Below are positions 6,375 through 8,713 of a stretch of 8,713 bases of DNA, piece by piece. Positions within the stretch are counted from its first letter, which is position 1. Every line of letters begins with the position of its first letter. A program made the translations under genes and the position numbers. Source of the stretch: Bradyrhizobium sp. (GTDB taxonomy: Bacteria > Pseudomonadota > Alphaproteobacteria > Rhizobiales > Xanthobacteraceae); assembly GCA_019243075.1 (NCBI GenBank), contig JAFAUV010000305.1:1-8713 (forward strand). Reading direction: 5' to 3'. Under the pieces are notes generated by a model. It was not told the origin of the DNA and ran no database searches. It worked only from the letters and a program-made list of their open reading frames with translations.

Positions 6375-7190
6375 ATGGCCAAGGTGCTGGTGGTGACGTC
6401 AGGCAAGGGCGGAGTGGGCAAGACCACCTCCACCGCCGCGATCGGTGCGGCGCTCGCCCAGAACGGTCAGAAAGTCGCGGTGGTCGATTTCGATGTCGGC
6501 TTGCGCAACCTCGATCTCGTGCTCGGCGCCGAGCGCCGCGTCGTGTTCGACCTCATCAACGTGGTGCAGGGCGTCGCGAAATTGCCGCAGGCCTTGATCC
6601 GCGACAAAAGGCTGGAAAACCTCTGGCTGCTGCCGGCGTCGCAAACCCGCGACAAGGACGCGCTCACAGAGGAGGGCGTCGCCCGCGTGATCGGCGAGCT
6701 CAAGGAGAAGTTCGACTTCGTGCTGTGCGACAGCCCGGCCGGCATCGAGCGCGGCGCCACGATGGCGATGCGCCACGCCGACATCGCCATCGTGGTGACC
6801 AATCCGGAGGTCTCCTCGGTGCGCGACTCCGACCGCATGATCGGGCTCCTCGACGCCAAGACGGTGCGTGCCGAGAAGGGCGAGCGCGTCGAGAAGCATC
6901 TGCTGCTCACCCGGTTCGATCTGTCGCGTGCGGCGCGCGGCGAGATGCTCAACGTTCAGGACGTGCTGGAGATCCTGTCGACGCCGCTCGTCGGCATCAT
7001 TCCCGAAAGCGAGGAGGTGCTGCGCGCCGCGAATCTCGGCGTGCCGATCACCATCGGCACCCCGGCAAGCGCGCCGGCGCGCGCCTATCACGATGCCGCC
7101 CGCAGGCTGCTGGGCGAGAGCATCGAGATGACGATCCCGAGCGAGCGCAAGGGCCTGCTCGGCAAGCTGTTCCCCAAGCGGGCGGCGTGA
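6375..7190 (+). CDS. minD: Septum site-determining protein MinD (membrane ATPase)
   Basis: This 271 aa ParA/MinD-type P-loop ATPase recruits MinC to the membrane and oscillates or forms a gradient with MinE. The deviant Walker A motif GKGGVGKTT covers residues 10-18, with signature lysine K11 and K16. Switch I is DFDVGLRNLD at 38-47 (D40 is the expected catalytic Asp). Switch II is DSPAGIE at 119-125. The C-terminus, SERKGLLGKLFPKRAA, is an amphipathic basic helix matching the MinD membrane-targeting sequence. Length matches the family (about 270 aa). AAAGGAG at 6361-6367, seven bases before the ATG, is the strongest ribosome-binding site in the min operon. The gene is followed by an unusual 131-base repeat-filled gap before minE, where min operons usually have little or no space. 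Confidence 0.98.
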   Translation: MAKVLVVTSGKGGVGKTTSTAAIGAALAQNGQKVAVVDFDVGLRNLDLVLGAERRVVFDLINVVQGVAKLPQALIRDKRLENLWLLPASQTRDKDALTEEGVARVIGELKEKFDFVLCDSPAGIERGATMAMRHADIAIVVTNPEVSSVRDSDRMIGLLDAKTVRAEKGERVEKHLLLTRFDLSRAARGEMLNVQDVLEILSTPLVGIIPESEEVLRAANLGVPITIGTPASAPARAYHDAARRLLGESIEMTIPSERKGLLGKLFPKRAA

Positions 7191-7192
7191 AT

Positions 7193-7307
7193 CGGATGAC
7201 AGAGAACGGATGACGGAGGACAGATGAGAGATGACAAAGGTCAGAGGTCAGGGATCAGATACGTCCCTTTCGATATCTGTCATCCGTCGTCTGATGTCTG
7301 TCGTCTG
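7193..7307. repeat. Inverted array of degenerate heptamers between minD and minE
   Basis: From 7193 to 7262 the plus strand divides without gaps into ten 7-base units close to CRGAKGA, for example CGGATGA (7193-7199 and 7207-7213), CGGAGGA (7214-7220) and CAGATGA (7221-7227). All but one begin with C, and the last four drift most. A 10-base spacer (7263-7272) follows. Then 7273-7307 divides into five units which, read on the minus strand, belong to the same family: CAGATAT, CGGATGA, CAGACGA, CAGACAT, CAGACGA. The two arms are complementary in register; the best match is CGGATGACAGA (7193-7203) against TCTGTCATCCG (7276-7286). CAGATA/TATCTG (7256-7261 / 7274-7279) forms an apical stem. The mRNA could fold into a long imperfect hairpin ending two bases before the minE ribosome-binding site. 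Confidence 0.8.
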
Positions 7308-7325
7308 ACAAGGAGAGCCGCATGA
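7224..7325 (+). CDS. Possible 33-codon small ORF linking minD to minE
   Basis: This ATG-started frame is open for 33 codons across the heptamer array and ends in TGA at 7323-7325, overlapping the minE ATG as ATGA. GGAGG at 7215-7219 lies four bases before its ATG, a usable but close ribosome-binding site. Its own ATG overlaps the stop of a five-codon frame at 7210-7227 as ATGA, and that ATG in turn overlaps the stop of another five-codon frame at 7196-7213. The peptide begins MRDDKGQRSG and has no recognisable domain. A coding role is doubtful, because the codons are dictated by the repeat. If translated at all, it may serve to deliver ribosomes to minE. Confidence 0.25.
   Translation: MRDDKGQRSGIRYVPFDICHPSSDVCRLTRRAA
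7310..7315 (+). promoter_or_regulatory. Ribosome-binding site of minE, at the foot of the repeat hairpin
   Basis: AAGGAG lies six bases before the minE ATG at 7322, a near-ideal site. It begins two bases after the last heptamer unit of the inverted array, so folding of the array or ribosome passage through it could change its accessibility. Confidence 0.75.
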
Positions 7326-7585
7326 GCCTGTTCAACATGTGGGGACGGCGCAGCTCCGCACCGGTGGCGCGCGAGCGCCTGCAGATCCTGCTGGCGCATG
7401 AGCGGGCGCTGATCGGGCAGACCGACCTCGTCGCGGTGCTGCGCGAGGAGATCCTGGCGGTGATCTGCCGCCACGTCCCGGTCGAGGACGACAAGGTCCG
7501 TGTCACCATGAGCCGGGGCGAGACAGTCTCGACGCTGGAGATCGACATCGAGGTCCCCACTGCCCTCGCCCGCCCCGCCGCCTGA
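7322..7585 (+). CDS. minE: Cell division topological specificity factor MinE
   Basis: This is an 87 aa protein, the normal MinE length (about 85-95). The N-terminus MSLFNMWG is a short amphipathic membrane-binding stretch. It is followed by the anti-MinCD segment ARERLQILLAHER at residues 16-28, which stimulates MinD ATPase and displaces MinC. The C-terminal topological-specificity domain includes LREEILAVICRHV (40-52) and the strand pair KVRVTMSRG (58-66) and STLEIDIEVP (70-79). It completes the minCDE set and restricts the division inhibitor to the cell poles. The start is fixed by AAGGAG at 7310-7315. The start codon shares an ATGA overlap with a small upstream frame, so part of its translation might come from reinitiation. 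The following 170 bases up to the next gene show no clear terminator. Confidence 0.97.
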   Translation: MSLFNMWGRRSSAPVARERLQILLAHERALIGQTDLVAVLREEILAVICRHVPVEDDKVRVTMSRGETVSTLEIDIEVPTALARPAA

Positions 7586-7755
7586 GGAGCGAGCGTTTGG
7601 CCTCGTGCCACGCCGGGTCGCCAACAGCCTTCATCCGATCGCCGCCAGGAGCCGGGGAGCGTCCGCGTCATCACGGCTGCCATCGCGCTGTCCTAATTTC
7701 GCCCTTTCCGGTACGATGATGGAGGCGGGGAGGCACTTGTAAAGGCGCGCTGTCC

Positions 7756-8713
7756 ATGTCGTACCGCCCGGTCTCGTCCCGCTTCGTCGTCACCGCCTGC
7801 ATCACCCTTGCCGCCGGGCTGTCGGCGGGAACGGCGGCTGCCCAGAGCTGCGACGAGCGATTCTCCTCGTCGTGCCAGGGAAATTATCGCCCGCAGCCCT
7901 ATGGGTCTCCGCAGCCCTATGGGTCGCCGGATTACGCTCCGGACTACCCTCCGCAAGGTTACCGACGTCCCGACTATGGGCCGCCGGGCTATGGCCCCCC
8001 GGGTTACGGGCCGCCCGTCTATGCCCGCCCGTCCTATCCGCCTCCCGGCTACGGCTACCCGGGCTATGGCGCGCCGCAATATGAGCCGCAGCCCTATTAC
8101 GGCGCGCGCCGGCCGATGGACATCGAGCCGGAGCTGCCGCCCGGCTACCGCGGCGCGCCGCCGCCCGCGCATGAGCGTCCGGCCGCGCGTCCGGTCGATC
8201 CGGCGCTTGAGCGCCAATATGCGTCGACCTATGCGGCCGTCGACGGCGAGAAGTTCGCTGTTCCCGCCACCCGTCTGTCCGACGTCGACCCGGCCTTCCT
8301 GCGCCGGACCGTGGCCTACCAGTCGGGCGAGGCGCCGGGCACCATCATCATCGATCCGCGGGCCCACTATCTCTATTTCATCGAGGGCAACGGCCGCGCC
8401 ATCCGCTATGGCGTCGGCGTCGGCCGCGAGGGCTTCGGCTGGTCGGGCACCGCCACGATCCACGACAAGCAGGAATGGCCCGACTGGTATCCGCCCCGCG
8501 AGATGGTCGACCGCCAGCCCGACCTGCGGCGCCAGCTTTCCGAGCTGCGCAGCGGGCTTGGCATGGCCGGCGGCCCGCGCAACCCGCTGGGCCCCCGCGC
8601 GATGTATCTGTGGCAGGGCAACAAGGACACGCTCTACCGCATCCATGGCACCGTCGAGCCGTGGACGATCGGCAAGAGCGTCTCGTCCGGATGCATTCGC
8701 ATGATCAACCAGG
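7756..8713 (+). CDS. L,D-transpeptidase (YkuD domain), C-terminus cut by the window end
   Basis: The frame is open from ATG 7756 to the window edge (319 codons, no stop reached). A signal peptide covers residues 1-29, ending A-A-A before QSC. Residues 44-115 are Tyr/Pro/Gly-rich, with Tyr exactly every fifth residue from Y69 to Y114. A charged linker leads to the YkuD domain from about G195 (GTIIIDPRAHYLYFIEG). The catalytic signature is present: H297 in RIHGT, then SSGCIRM with nucleophile C313. Such enzymes make 3-3 cross-links in peptidoglycan or attach proteins to it, in the periplasm. Family members usually end 15-30 residues after the CIRM motif, so little is missing. The start has AAAGG at 7741-7745 (10 bases away). 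The 170-base gap after minE suggests its own promoter, though read-through from min is possible. Confidence 0.92.
   Translation, partial: MSYRPVSSRFVVTACITLAAGLSAGTAAAQSCDERFSSSCQGNYRPQPYGSPQPYGSPDYAPDYPPQGYRRPDYGPPGYGPPGYGPPVYARPSYPPPGYGYPGYGAPQYEPQPYYGARRPMDIEPELPPGYRGAPPPAHERPAARPVDPALERQYASTYAAVDGEKFAVPATRLSDVDPAFLRRTVAYQSGEAPGTIIIDPRAHYLYFIEGNGRAIRYGVGVGREGFGWSGTATIHDKQEWPDWYPPREMVDRQPDLRRQLSELRSGLGMAGGPRNPLGPRAMYLWQGNKDTLYRIHGTVEPWTIGKSVSSGCIRMINQ
7891..8100 (+). repeat. In-gene Tyr/Pro/Gly repeat with 15-base period
   Basis: The DNA coding for residues 46-115 of the L,D-transpeptidase is repetitive. An 18-base-period direct repeat, CCGCAGCCCTATGGGTC, occurs at 7891-7907 and 7909-7925. 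From 7960 to 8097 a TAC or TAT codon recurs every 15 bases, giving units such as GPPGY. In-frame multiples of 15 allow the tract to expand or shrink without frameshift. The protein segment is probably an extended, disordered periplasmic spacer between the signal peptide and the enzyme. Confidence 0.8.

Noticed and set aside
7191..7321. CRISPR-like array
   Set aside because: The units are seven bases with no spacers and appear in both orientations, which is not a CRISPR layout.
7255..7683. Minus-strand frames covering minE and its upstream gap
   Set aside because: They run antisense to a well-supported minE and show no domain. Their apparent length comes from GC-rich codon bias and the repeat array.
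7693..8646. A 317-codon minus-strand frame opposite the L,D-transpeptidase
   Set aside because: It is Arg/Ala-rich and mirrors the Pro/Tyr repeat of the real gene, whose signal peptide and catalytic HG and SSGCIRM motifs are in the plus frame starting at 7756.
7808..8704. A 298-codon plus-strand frame over the L,D-transpeptidase
   Set aside because: Wrong phase. Its product is Arg/Ser/Pro-rich, while the overlapping frame from 7756 encodes the YkuD domain. That frame has no stop only because the window ends.

Overview
The window looks like chromosomal DNA from an alphaproteobacterium, most likely Hyphomicrobiales (Bradyrhizobium / Rhodopseudomonas-like). The grounds are high GC throughout, a branched-chain-amino-acid-type (HAAT) ABC transporter operon, a complete minCDE set preceded by a TTAA-N7-TTAA box of the CtrA type, and a Tyr/Pro-rich L,D-transpeptidase. 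The genus is inference; no marker gene fixes it.

Layout. (1) 1-2806, plus strand: a tightly packed transport operon holding the 3' end of a LivG-type ATPase, then livF, livH and livM, with gaps of 1 to 7 bases between genes. (2) 2807-2866: a short convergent gap with a strong stem-loop, a candidate shared terminator. (3) 2867-5113, minus strand: a two-gene unit. The first gene encodes an unrecognised single-pass membrane protein of 188 aa. The second encodes a 553 aa periplasmic binding protein that carries an unusual N-terminal domain with two cysteines, joined by a Pro/Ala-rich linker to a normal Peripla_BP_6 ligand-binding domain. (4) 5114-5634: a 521-base divergent control region with a palindrome and a full CtrA-type box 51 bases before minC. 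(5) 5635-7585, plus strand: minC, minD, minE. (6) 7756 to the window end: an L,D-transpeptidase with a signal peptide, a region with tyrosine every fifth residue, and the YkuD catalytic motif. It is cut off by the window edge.

How the genes work together. LivG/F (ATPases) and LivH/M (permeases) would form an inner-membrane importer. The binding protein on the opposite strand may deliver ligand to it, but sits in its own transcription unit. MinC, MinD and MinE place the FtsZ ring. The L,D-transpeptidase makes 3-3 peptidoglycan cross-links or anchors envelope proteins, so the right half of the window concerns division and the cell wall.

The most unusual part is the 131-base gap between minD and minE. 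It consists of about ten degenerate 7-base units (consensus CRGAKGA) read on the plus strand, a short loop, then five such units on the minus strand, ending two bases before the minE ribosome-binding site. The array also creates a chain of mini-ORFs joined by ATGA stop/start overlaps. The last of these, 33 codons, ends in an ATGA overlap with the minE start codon. This could be a translational relay or a structured control element setting the MinE:MinD ratio, or a by-product of a heptamer repeat family. The sequence alone cannot decide.
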